10,382 bases of DNA from Novosphingobium sp. (GCA_030830245.1 JAURNJ010000301.1:1-10382); one strand, 5' to 3'. Shown: positions 1 to 7,172, counted from the first letter of the stretch. Notes: generated by a model from the sequence alone, not told the origin. Made by a program: numbers and translations.

Positions 1-948
1 GCCATCCGGACCCCATGCGTTCGGCCATTCGGCGATGAATTCCTTGAGGCCCTTGATCGGTCCCAAGTGCGCCTTCTTGACGTAGATATACAGCGGGCGT
101 GCGCCGGGATAGCTGAAGTCCGAGATGGTTGCATAGGTCGGGGCGACGCCGGACATCGGCACGCCCTTCAGCTTGTCCATGTTCTCCTCAAGGAACGAGA
201 AGCCGAAAACGCCGATTGCCTTGGGGTTCTGCGAGATCTTCTGGACCAGCAGGTTGTCGTTCTCGCCACCTTCGACATAGGCGCCATCCTCGCGAACGGT
301 GGTGCAGGCCTTTTCGTAGGCGTCCTTGTCGCTATCCTTGAGCGCGGCCATGGCCGGGTCGGTCTTGCAACCGGCCTCGAGAATCAGCTCCTTGAGCGCA
401 TCGCGGGTGCCCGAAGTCGTCGGCGGACCATAGACAAGGATCGGAATCGCGGGCAGCGACGGATCGATGTCACTCCAGTTTTTCGCGGTCTGAGGCTTGC
501 CGAAAGGATTGGCGGCAAGCGCCTTGTAGACCGTTGCGGGAGTGAGCTTCATGTTCTGCCCGCTAGTGGCCTCGGCAAAGGAGATGCCGTCGATGCCGAT
601 CTGGATCTCGATGATCTCGGTTACGCCATTCTTCTTGCAGTCTTCGAACTCGGAAGCCTTCATCCGGCGCGAGGCGTTCTCGATGTCAGGATGGGCTGCC
701 CCGACGCCAGCGCAGAACAGCTTCATGCCCGCGCCGGTTCCGGTCGATTCGACGACCGGCGATTTGAGGCCGGCAGCGCCCGCGACTTTTTCGGCGACTG
801 CAGTGGCAAACGGATAGACCGTCGAGGAGCCGACCGCGCGAACGAAATCGCGTGCGCCGCCAGCGCCTTCGCCGCCGCCAGAACCGCCGCAGGCAGACAG
901 CGCCAGGGCCGAAACGGCAGCGAATGCGATAGTCTTCAGATTGTTCAT
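1..948 (-). CDS. pstS: Phosphate ABC transporter substrate-binding lipoprotein PstS (3' end outside window)
   Basis: PstS captures inorganic phosphate in the periplasm and hands it to the PstCAB transporter. 316 codons are visible, and the frame is open to the left edge, so the C-terminus is missing. The N-terminus is a lipoprotein signal: a short hydrophobic stretch ending in L-S-A-C with the lipidated Cys at residue 20, then a Gly-rich linker. Residues 40-47 read GSSTVYPF, the hallmark phosphate-contact loop of PstS, and residues 179-183 (SGTRD) match the second phosphate-contact loop. The start is fixed by AGGAAA at 955-960, six bases before the ATG. A PHO box lies about 45 bp upstream, so induction by phosphate limitation through PhoB is very likely. 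It sits downstream of the porin and phoR genes on the same strand. The rest of a pst-phoU-phoB operon would be expected beyond position 1 but cannot be seen. Confidence 0.94.
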   Translation of the reverse strand, partial: MNNLKTIAFAAVSALALSACGGSGGGEGAGGARDFVRAVGSSTVYPFATAVAEKVAGAAGLKSPVVESTGTGAGMKLFCAGVGAAHPDIENASRRMKASEFEDCKKNGVTEIIEIQIGIDGISFAEATSGQNMKLTPATVYKALAANPFGKPQTAKNWSDIDPSLPAIPILVYGPPTTSGTRDALKELILEAGCKTDPAMAALKDSDKDAYEKACTTVREDGAYVEGGENDNLLVQKISQNPKAIGVFGFSFLEENMDKLKGVPMSGVAPTYATISDFSYPGARPLYIYVKKAHLGPIKGLKEFIAEWPNAWGPDG

Positions 949-963
949 GGCAGGTTTCCTTTT

Positions 964-979
964 GCGCCCGTCGGGGCGC
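964..979 (-). other. Short hairpin in the pstS leader
   Basis: GCGCCC (964-969) and GGGCGC (974-979) form a perfect 6-bp GC-only stem around a 4-base loop. The hairpin lies between the PHO box and the pstS ribosome binding site. On the minus strand it is followed by A residues rather than T residues, so it is not a classic terminator. It could protect the pstS mRNA 5' end or dampen read-through from the porin gene. The structure is seen; the role is inference. Confidence 0.3.
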
Positions 980-994
980 TCCTATTGGTGTTGG

Positions 995-1023
995 ATGACA
1001 CTTGTGTGACAGTTTTGTTGCAT
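995..1023 (-). promoter_or_regulatory. PHO box (PhoB operator) of pstS
   Basis: On the minus strand 1012-995 reads CTGTCACACAAGTGTCAT: two direct 7-bp units, CTGTCAC and GTGTCAT, spaced exactly 11 bp. This is close to the known PhoB consensus of CTGTCAT-like repeats with an AT-rich 4-bp spacer. A third, weaker unit, ATGCAAC (1023-1017), lies in phase one repeat upstream, with an AAAA spacer. The site lies in the 86-bp gap between the porin stop and the pstS start, at a distance where PhoB would replace the -35 contact. It implies that pstS has its own phosphate-starvation promoter in addition to any transcript coming from the porin gene. Confidence 0.75.
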
Positions 1024-1034
1024 TGCCGGCGCGC

Positions 1035-2411
1035 CTAGAAATCGATCTGCGCGCGCATCCCGAAGGCATCGACGCCATAGCTCCTGTCACCCCCGGCAGC
1101 CGGATACTGGGCATCGTCATAGTTCATCCGGCCGTAGTTCATCATCAACCGGGTGTATTCGGTCGGCGTCCAGACCAACGAGACGGCAAAACCGTTCTGC
1201 CGCCCGCCCGCGATTCCCGCGTCCGACAGGTCCAGCCGGTCGTAGCGCAGATTGACCTGCACCGCGCCGATCCCTCCCTTGCCCACGGGCTTCGAAGGCT
1301 TCACACGATCGAAGATACCGTTCTTGTAGCCGCGCGTATCACCGCCAGTGAGAAAAAAGCCCATTTCGGCATAGCCGCCGAAAAAGGTCGGATCGGCAAG
1401 GCCTGTGGGTCGTGCGACCTTCTGCCAAAATGCTTCGCCGGCTGCGTGGAAGCGACCAGATATGAAGGCGGCCTCCAGGCCATAGCCTGTTTCCTTGCTG
1501 GCGCTAAAGGCGCGCGTATCGATGAACCGCTCGGCGGTTGTGTGCAGGAAGGGGCGCTGACGATAGCGCACTGTGGTTGCTGCATCGTTGAGGTCGCGGA
1601 AATGGACCGATCCGGCCAAGTGCAGCTGCGCGTCTCCCAGCTTCGGCATGAATACCACGCGACCGTCCGTGCTCCAGCCCTTGTTTGGCAAGTCGGACAT
1701 GTTGTCGGAAAAGACGCCGCCCTGCAGCAGCAGGTTTCCGGCGGTGTACTGCGTCGAGAGCCCGACGCGGCGCTCGAACCCGAACGCATCGGTAAAGGCG
1801 GCGCGCTCCATCATTGAGGTGTTCAAGCTGCTGGTCAGCTCTTCCAGGCTCTGGAACGAGTTGTGCTGGCCTACCGAAATCTTGAGGCCCTTGTGCTGGT
1901 AGGTCACGATGGCATCGGCGATCTCGACCTCGTTGCCTGCGAAATCGGCCTCGAACTTGTAACCGAGCCCTCCCGGAATGTCGCCTTCGACGCCTAGGCG
2001 GGCGCGGCGCATTTCGCTGCCAAATCCATCGAAACGCCTGGTGGAGTCGGGAGCGTTAATGGTGCCCGCATCGATCTGCAGCCGACCGCGTGGCTTGAAG
2101 CTCCACCCGCCAGCAGCCTTGAACTGTGGCGCACCCTTCCACGAGACTTCCACCGGAGGCGCCTTCCGCGCCTCCGCAGCTGCAGCCTTGGCCTCACCGG
2201 CTGCGGTCGAAGCCGCCGTTGCGCTCGCCTGGGCCTGCGCGAGTTGGCCTTCGAGCTGGTCGATGCGTAGGGCCATGCGCTCCATCTGAGCACGCATTTG
2301 CGCCAGTTCTTCGGCGACCGAAGCCGCGCCTTGGGCTTGGGCAGGTGTAACCCAGGCGAGGGCAAGGCTCACTGCGACAACGCTTGCCGCCTCGCGAATT
2401 CGATTGGACAT
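1035..2411 (-). CDS. OprO/OprP-family phosphate-selective outer-membrane porin
   Basis: A 458-residue outer-membrane channel likely to let phosphate or polyphosphate anions into the periplasm. Residues 1-26 are a Sec signal peptide ending A-Q-A. Residues 32-83 are an Ala/Gln/Glu-rich coiled coil of the kind that trimerises these porins (VAEELAQMRAQMERM and following). The rest is a beta-barrel rich in alternating aromatic and polar residues, with the porin P family start FKPRGRLQIDAG near 106-116 and RRARLGVEGD near 135-144. The last residue is Phe, as required for BAM-dependent insertion. The ATG at 2411 is chosen because AGGAG (2421-2417) sits five bases upstream and the signal peptide begins there; the frame stays open to a TTG at 2525, but that would bury the signal peptide. 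Its position between phoR and pstS and the phased array upstream support a phosphate role. Substrate specificity cannot be proven by reading. Confidence 0.85.
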   Translation of the reverse strand: MSNRIREAASVVAVSLALAWVTPAQAQGAASVAEELAQMRAQMERMALRIDQLEGQLAQAQASATAASTAAGEAKAAAAEARKAPPVEVSWKGAPQFKAAGGWSFKPRGRLQIDAGTINAPDSTRRFDGFGSEMRRARLGVEGDIPGGLGYKFEADFAGNEVEIADAIVTYQHKGLKISVGQHNSFQSLEELTSSLNTSMMERAAFTDAFGFERRVGLSTQYTAGNLLLQGGVFSDNMSDLPNKGWSTDGRVVFMPKLGDAQLHLAGSVHFRDLNDAATTVRYRQRPFLHTTAERFIDTRAFSASKETGYGLEAAFISGRFHAAGEAFWQKVARPTGLADPTFFGGYAEMGFFLTGGDTRGYKNGIFDRVKPSKPVGKGGIGAVQVNLRYDRLDLSDAGIAGGRQNGFAVSLVWTPTEYTRLMMNYGRMNYDDAQYPAAGGDRSYGVDAFGMRAQIDF

Positions 2412-2423
2412 GAAAACTCCTGC

Positions 2424-2485
2424 GCAACGTCTTATTGACTGCAATGCGACGCCTCTACGACTGTGATGTTGCATTTTTGTGACGC
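2424..2485 (-). promoter_or_regulatory. 11-bp-phased array of PHO-box-like half-sites before the porin
   Basis: On the minus strand the phoR-porin gap holds six consecutive 7-bp units at exact 11-bp spacing: GCGTCAC, ATGCAAC, CAGTCGT, GCGTCGC, CAGTCAA, ACGTTGC. Four carry a GTC core at the same position, and no out-of-phase GTC occurs inside the array. The second unit equals the third (upstream) unit of the pstS PHO box. Eleven-bp spacing is the PhoB repeat geometry, but none of the units is a perfect TGTCA match. I read it as a degenerate multi-site PhoB operator for the porin; other same-face binding proteins are possible. Confidence 0.45.
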
Positions 2486-2521
2486 ATTGCGACGTCGCTG
2501 TGGAAAAGCGCCGTCGACGGC

Positions 2522-3520
2522 TCAATCGCGCAGCAGCGGCAGCATCACCGATGCGGTGGTGCCATGGCCTTGACGGCTCGTAAGGTCGAAGCGACCGCGG
2601 TGCCGTTCGACGATGTGCTTGACGATCGACAGCCCGAGCCCCGTACCGCCCGCGGCCCGGCTGCGGCTGGTGTCGGCGCGATAGAACCGCTCGGTCAGGC
2701 GCGGCAGATGTTCGGGAGCGATTCCGTCGCCCTCGTCCCTGACCGCAATCAGAACCCAGCCGGTATCGGTCGCCTCGACGTTGACCTCGACCTTGTCCTT
2801 CTCCCGCCCGTATTTGCGCGCGTTGTCAATGAGGTTGCGTAGGACCTGCGCGAGTTGTGCCCGCTCGCCCCGGACCGTCGCGGAGTCGCAATTCGCCGAT
2901 ACCGCCACTTCGCCATCGGTGCGGAACTCGCCGGCAGTCTCCCTTGCCAGCGCGACGATGTCCACGCTGTCGCCGGGCACCTCGTGCTTGCTCGCCTCGA
3001 TGCGCGACAGGCTCATCAGGTCCGATATCAGCGCCTGCATGCGCATCGCCTCGTGCCGGATCGTGGCAAGGAATTTCTCGCGCGTGGCCTCGTCGCCGCC
3101 AGCCTTGGGGTTCATCAGGGTTTCGACATAACCCAGGATCGTAGCCAGCGGGGTGCGCAGTTCATGGCTGGCATTAGCGACGAAATCGGCGTGGGCACGC
3201 GCGACGCTGACCCGTTCGGAACGGTCGTAGAGGCTGACGAGACGCACCTCGCTGTCCAGCACGACCGAATCAATTTCCCAGACGCTGCCGCCGACCGAAA
3301 GGCCGGAAACCGTTACCGTGCCGCCATTCGCGTCAAGGATCAGCTCGATCGCGCGCGGATCGCGAATGGCGATGCGCACGTCCTGCCCGACGATATGCGC
3401 GCCCAGCAGCGTGCGCGCTGCCTGGTTGGCGAATGTCACTTGGCCCTTGGCGACAATCATCGCCGGGGTCTGGAGATGTTCGAGCTGATCGGTGTCGTTG
3501 CTGGCCATGAGCCGGATCAT
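2522..3520 (-). CDS. phoR: PhoR-type phosphate regulon sensor histidine kinase, without membrane segments
   Basis: A 332-residue histidine kinase expected to phosphorylate PhoB when phosphate is scarce. A PAS-like region covers about residues 12-105. The dimerisation and phospho-acceptor box follows (FVANASHELRTPLATILGY, His119), then the N box (NLIDNARKY, 229-237), the G1 box (DEGDGI, 262-267) and the G2 box (GGTGLGLSIV, 291-300). The H box and PAS layout are typical of PhoR/PhoB-family kinases. E. coli PhoR has about 430 residues and an N-terminal membrane anchor; here none is visible, and the upstream codons up to the in-frame stop at 3566-3568 encode no hydrophobic stretch, so the protein looks cytosolic. 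ATG 3520 has a weak CAGG upstream; Met5 (3508) is an alternative start. The identity rests partly on the neighbouring porin, pstS and PHO box. No response regulator is visible in the window. Confidence 0.85.
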   Translation of the reverse strand: MIRLMASNDTDQLEHLQTPAMIVAKGQVTFANQAARTLLGAHIVGQDVRIAIRDPRAIELILDANGGTVTVSGLSVGGSVWEIDSVVLDSEVRLVSLYDRSERVSVARAHADFVANASHELRTPLATILGYVETLMNPKAGGDEATREKFLATIRHEAMRMQALISDLMSLSRIEASKHEVPGDSVDIVALARETAGEFRTDGEVAVSANCDSATVRGERAQLAQVLRNLIDNARKYGREKDKVEVNVEATDTGWVLIAVRDEGDGIAPEHLPRLTERFYRADTSRSRAAGGTGLGLSIVKHIVERHRGRFDLTSRQGHGTTASVMLPLLRD

Positions 3521-3613
3521 AGCCTGCGAGCGGCTATAGGCATAGACGTGGCCGTGCCGACCCGGCTATGCTGCAATCGCGAAGTTCGCGGGTGGGGCAG
3601 GAGAACCGATGCG
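3521..3613. promoter_or_regulatory. Divergent phoR / PEPC-like intergenic region with a small palindrome
   Basis: These 93 bp must hold the starts of both divergent genes. CGCGAA (3578-3583) and TTCGCG (3585-3590) form a perfect inverted repeat around one base, just upstream of the ribosome binding site AGGAGAA (3599-3605) of the plus-strand gene. I see no convincing sigma-70 hexamers and no CTGTCA-type PHO box here. The palindrome may be an operator or a leader hairpin; this is inference only. Confidence 0.4.
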
Positions 3614-6385
3614 ATGATCACAATCGCCGATCTCAATGCGCGGCTGGCCGAATTGCATGTGCAAACCTCGCAGACGCCTTTGTTCAATCCTGTGTTCCAG
3701 CTTGGGCTCGAATTGTCGCGTCAGCTGGAAAGCGGGGCCTTGACCCTTGATGCGATCGAGTCCCTGGTCGCCGAGTTGGAATGCGAAGGGCTGCGGGCCC
3801 GCGCGGCGCGGCTGCAACGGCTCGTCGGTCCGATGGCTCCCGAGGAAAACGCGGCGCGATTGCGCGCACTTGTCAGCGAGGAGGACTTCGCGCGGTTTGC
3901 TGCGCGCTGGCAGCGCCCGCTTGCCCATATCGTCTTCACCGCGCACCCGACCTTCCTGTTGACCTCCGCACAATCCGCCTCGGTGGCGCAGGCGGCGAGC
4001 AACGGCGATCTTTCGCCCGAGATGGTCTGCGCTGTGCCCGGCGGACGCGACGCGATCACGCTCGACTACGAGCATGAGGCCGTCATGGCCGCGCTCACCC
4101 GCGCGCAGGACGCGCGCGATGCGATCACAGATACGCTGCTGGACATCGCGGCAGAGCGGTGGCCGGACCAGTGGAGAGCACTCCGGCCCATCCCGGTGCG
4201 GCTTGCGACCTGGGTCGGCTACGACATGGACGGGCGCACCGACATCGGCTGGACGACCTCACTGCACTATCGCCTTTCCGAAAAGGCGCAGCGACTGGCG
4301 CGCTATGGCGAGGCTCTGCGCGATCTCCTGCCAGAGATGGCGCAGCGCATGGACCGCGCCGCGGCCCATACCAGCGCCATGGCCGAGCGATTTTCCGCCA
4401 ACCCGTCCGAACCGGGCGAAGTGTCCGAGGCGGCCAATGCCCTCACTGCCGATCATCCCGACAAGCTGGTCAGTCTCGCGCCGGTCATCGGGGAGCTTGA
4501 GGCAGCAGCGCAGACCGCCGATGCGGACAGCGCGCGTCGCCTGCTTACGGTTGCCGCTGCCATGCGCGCCGACGGCCTGGGCATGGGCTTGATCCATTTC
4601 CGGGTGAACAGCTCGCAGCTTCAGAACGCAATTCGCCGCCGCATCGACCCCGAGGGCAAGCTCAACCTCGCCAGCCAGGCAGCGTTGGTGAAGATGCGCG
4701 AACTGCTCGCGGGCGTGAAGCCGCTGCGGTCCAATTTCGCTGCTCTCGCCATCGAGAACAGCACTGCAGTTCGCCAGTTCCTCGCCATGGCGCAAATCCT
4801 CGGTCATATCGACGCTGACGCCCCGATCCGCATGCTCATCGCCGAATGCGAGGAGCCGACCACGGTTCTCGCCGCGCTCTATTACGCGCGCATGTTCGGC
4901 ATCGACGACAGGGTGGATGTCTCCCCGTTGTTCGAGACCGAAAGCGCGCTGGAGCATGGAGGGCGCTTCCTCGATGCCCTGCTCGCCGAGCCTGCCTACC
5001 GCGACTATGCAAAACGGCGCGGGCGCGTCTGTATCCAGACCGGCTTTTCCGATGCCGGGCGCTTCGTAGGCCAGTTGCCCGCAGCCCTCGCGATCGAGCG
5101 GCTGCAGGGCCGCCTTGCCGAAGCGATGGTGGCAAACGGACTGAGCGATGTCGCGGCGCTTATCTTCAATACCCACGGCGAATCGATGGGTCGCGGCGCG
5201 CATCCTTCCAGCTGGCAGGATCGCCTCGACTGGCCGATGTCGCCCTGGGCGCGGCGCCGCTTCGTGCGTGCCGGGATCAGGCTGGAGCCCGAGGTCAGCT
5301 TCCAGGGCGGCGACGGATACCTGTTCTTCGGATCGCCCGAACTGGCCCTGGCGACGCTCACCCGCTTTGCCGAGGCCCCGCCATGGCAGGCCGATCCCGA
5401 CGCGCCGACCGATCCCTTCTACCGGCGTACCGACATCAGCCTCGATTTCTACCGCGCCATCCGCCGCCACCAGTCGAAGCATCTTGCCAGCCGTACCTAT
5501 GCGCGTGCGATCACCGCTTTCGGACTGGGCCTGCTCAACGACACCGGCAGCCGCAAGTCCCGCCGCCAGTCCGACCTCGCCTCGGACCGTGAGATGAGTC
5601 TGCGGCAGATCCGCGCGATCCCTCACAACGCGATCCTCCAGCAGCTCGGCTATCCGCTCAATGTCATCGCCGGAATTGGCACGGCCTCGGAAGGCAACCG
5701 CGAGGATATCGCGCAACTGCTGCGCGAGAGCGAGCGGGGCGGGCAACTCGTGCGGCTGGCGCGCGCTGCCAATGCGCTTGCCAGCATCAAGACCGTCGCG
5801 GCCTTCGGCGAACTGTTCAATTCGGCCTATTGGGCGAGCCGCCCCTATCGCGGCGACGAACAGCACATCGCCGAGGCCTGCCTGACGCTGGCCGAACATC
5901 TGACCAGTGATGACCGTACCGGCGTGTTCCGTCGCCTCGCTTCGCGTCTCAGGGTCGATTCCCTGACGCTGCATAAGTTGCTCGAACTGATCCCGGACGA
6001 AGGCTCTGGCGAAGGCCGTGAGGAAACGCGCCGCAACCTTGGCGTGCTGCAATCTTTGCGGCTAGCCCTGTTCAAGCACATGTTCCTGCGCTCGGTAATG
6101 GTTCCGCCGTTCAGCCGTGCAAACGACATCAGCCGGGAAGACGTGCTCGAGATGGTCTTTACCCTGCGTATCGAGGATGCCCTGGCGCAACTTCGGCGTG
6201 CCTTTCCGACGCATTTTCCCTCGATTGCCGATTTCGCGGTGACCGAACCCAGCGATTATCCGGATGAGGGGGCGACCAGCTATGCCCAGATCCACCGCGA
6301 TTTCATCGATCCTATCGAGCGGGCGCACGGCCTGTCGCTGCGCATCGCGACAGCCTTGGCCAATGAATTCGGCGCACATGGATGA
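3614..6385 (+). CDS. ppc: Phosphoenolpyruvate carboxylase-family protein with altered active site
   Basis: A 923-residue cytosolic protein of PEPC length (E. coli 883). Canonical PEPC makes oxaloacetate and phosphate from PEP and bicarbonate. By eye-alignment to known motifs it keeps TAHPT (His111), an HFRVNSSQ arginine (Arg330, equivalent to E. coli R396), LFET (Glu441, metal), GFSD (Asp480, metal), the second arginine of the glycine loop (Arg527) and RAIP (667-670). It deviates strongly elsewhere: GGDRDGNP reads GYDMDGRT (202-209), the SDSAKD lysine is Arg483, HGRGGS reads NTHGES (519-524) so the catalytic His and first Arg are gone, and the C-terminal NTG is missing (ends NEFGAHG). The ATG at 3614 is set by AGGAGAA eight bases upstream; the reading frame runs back to 2855, but that part is antisense to phoR. 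The family is sure; PEPC activity is uncertain. Confidence 0.8.
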   Translation: MITIADLNARLAELHVQTSQTPLFNPVFQLGLELSRQLESGALTLDAIESLVAELECEGLRARAARLQRLVGPMAPEENAARLRALVSEEDFARFAARWQRPLAHIVFTAHPTFLLTSAQSASVAQAASNGDLSPEMVCAVPGGRDAITLDYEHEAVMAALTRAQDARDAITDTLLDIAAERWPDQWRALRPIPVRLATWVGYDMDGRTDIGWTTSLHYRLSEKAQRLARYGEALRDLLPEMAQRMDRAAAHTSAMAERFSANPSEPGEVSEAANALTADHPDKLVSLAPVIGELEAAAQTADADSARRLLTVAAAMRADGLGMGLIHFRVNSSQLQNAIRRRIDPEGKLNLASQAALVKMRELLAGVKPLRSNFAALAIENSTAVRQFLAMAQILGHIDADAPIRMLIAECEEPTTVLAALYYARMFGIDDRVDVSPLFETESALEHGGRFLDALLAEPAYRDYAKRRGRVCIQTGFSDAGRFVGQLPAALAIERLQGRLAEAMVANGLSDVAALIFNTHGESMGRGAHPSSWQDRLDWPMSPWARRRFVRAGIRLEPEVSFQGGDGYLFFGSPELALATLTRFAEAPPWQADPDAPTDPFYRRTDISLDFYRAIRRHQSKHLASRTYARAITAFGLGLLNDTGSRKSRRQSDLASDREMSLRQIRAIPHNAILQQLGYPLNVIAGIGTASEGNREDIAQLLRESERGGQLVRLARAANALASIKTVAAFGELFNSAYWASRPYRGDEQHIAEACLTLAEHLTSDDRTGVFRRLASRLRVDSLTLHKLLELIPDEGSGEGREETRRNLGVLQSLRLALFKHMFLRSVMVPPFSRANDISREDVLEMVFTLRIEDALAQLRRAFPTHFPSIADFAVTEPSDYPDEGATSYAQIHRDFIDPIERAHGLSLRIATALANEFGAHG

Positions 6386-6517
6386 TTGAGCACGCTTGTC
6401 AGGCTGTTAACCTTCGCGGGGGCATGGTCCCGGCTTGAGACGAGCTGTGTCTGCCTACTGGCGGTAATCCGCTATTTGAGCGATATTGCAGCAGAAGATT
6501 TGCAAGAGGCGATGAGA

Positions 6518-7159
6518 ATGATCCGCAAGGGGCCGCTGATGCTGGGCGCTGCATTTCTGGGGCTAACCGGGGTGGCAGGCGCGATCCTGCTTGCCGATCA
6601 GCCTTCGCAGGCTGCCGATGGCCCGGCTGCCCCCGCTGCCAAGGTTCCGGCGGTTGCAACTGCGGCAAAACCCAAACCCAAGCCGTTCGACGAACGCTTT
6701 GTCATCAAGCGCATCCTGCCGATTGAAGGGCCGATCAAATACGGCGAGTGGCACTGGAACGAAGAAGGTGCTCCTGCGACTGGACCCATCGTCATCACCG
6801 TCGATCTCGACGCGCGGGTGATCTCGGTGTTTCGCTCTGGTTACGAGATCGGCGCGGCTGCGGTCCTCCTGGGCACCGAGGAAAAACCGACGCCGCTCGG
6901 CGTGTTCCCGATCACCCAGAAAAAGCGGCACCACGTTTCCAACCTGTACGATGCGGAAATGCCCTATATGCAGCGGCTGACCGACGACGGAGTAGCCCTC
7001 CACGCCTCTGAAGTGGAGTGGGGCTATGCCAGCCACGGCTGTATCGGAATGCCCGAACCGTTTGCCGCCAAGGTTTTCGCCACGACCAAGCTTGGCGACC
7101 GGGTGTTCATAACGCGCGGCAAGATGGTCAAAAACGGTGACTCCCTTGTCGAATCATGA
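6518..7159 (+). CDS. Membrane-anchored L,D-transpeptidase (YkuD/ErfK family)
   Basis: A 213-residue periplasmic enzyme of the class that makes 3-3 peptidoglycan cross-links or attaches proteins to peptidoglycan through a catalytic cysteine. Residues 1-24 are a hydrophobic signal anchor (MIRKGPLMLGAAFLG and following), and 25-55 an Ala/Pro/Lys linker. The YkuD domain spans about 85-205, with TPLGVFPI, a His at 162 (VALHAS) and SHGCIGM with Cys175. The usual Arg two residues after the Cys (SHGCIRM) is Gly177 here. AAGAGG at 6504-6509 is eight bases before ATG 6518, which favours that start over ATG 6512; the frame is open back to 6386 with no signal-like start. It follows the PEPC-like gene after 132 bp in which I see no clear promoter, so co-transcription is possible. 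The target in the envelope is unknown. Confidence 0.85.
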   Translation: MIRKGPLMLGAAFLGLTGVAGAILLADQPSQAADGPAAPAAKVPAVATAAKPKPKPFDERFVIKRILPIEGPIKYGEWHWNEEGAPATGPIVITVDLDARVISVFRSGYEIGAAAVLLGTEEKPTPLGVFPITQKKRHHVSNLYDAEMPYMQRLTDDGVALHASEVEWGYASHGCIGMPEPFAAKVFATTKLGDRVFITRGKMVKNGDSLVES

Positions 7160-7172
7160 TAGCCAAAGTCTC

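Noticed and set aside
67..1038. Plus-strand open frame of 323 codons over pstS
   Set aside because: The minus-strand frame encodes PstS with its lipobox and GSSTVYPF motif; the plus-strand frame has no recognisable domain and also runs across the PHO box.
2412..2525. Longer porin start at TTG 2525, overlapping the phoR stop
   Set aside because: It would place 38 basic residues before the signal peptide; ATG 2411 has a good AGGAG and a proper signal sequence.
2855..3613. Upstream extension of the PEPC-like reading frame (frame open from 2855)
   Set aside because: It is antisense to the clearly real phoR, shows no PEPC similarity, and a good ribosome binding site marks the start at 3614.
4259..6052. 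Long open frame of 597 codons antisense to the PEPC-like gene
   Set aside because: Such shadows are common in GC-rich genes; the composition is Arg/Gly/Ala-rich without recognisable motifs, and the plus-strand frame is a clear family member.
6386..6517. Longer L,D-transpeptidase start directly after the PEPC-like stop
   Set aside because: The added residues show no signal-peptide logic, and the ribosome binding site AAGAGG fits ATG 6518.
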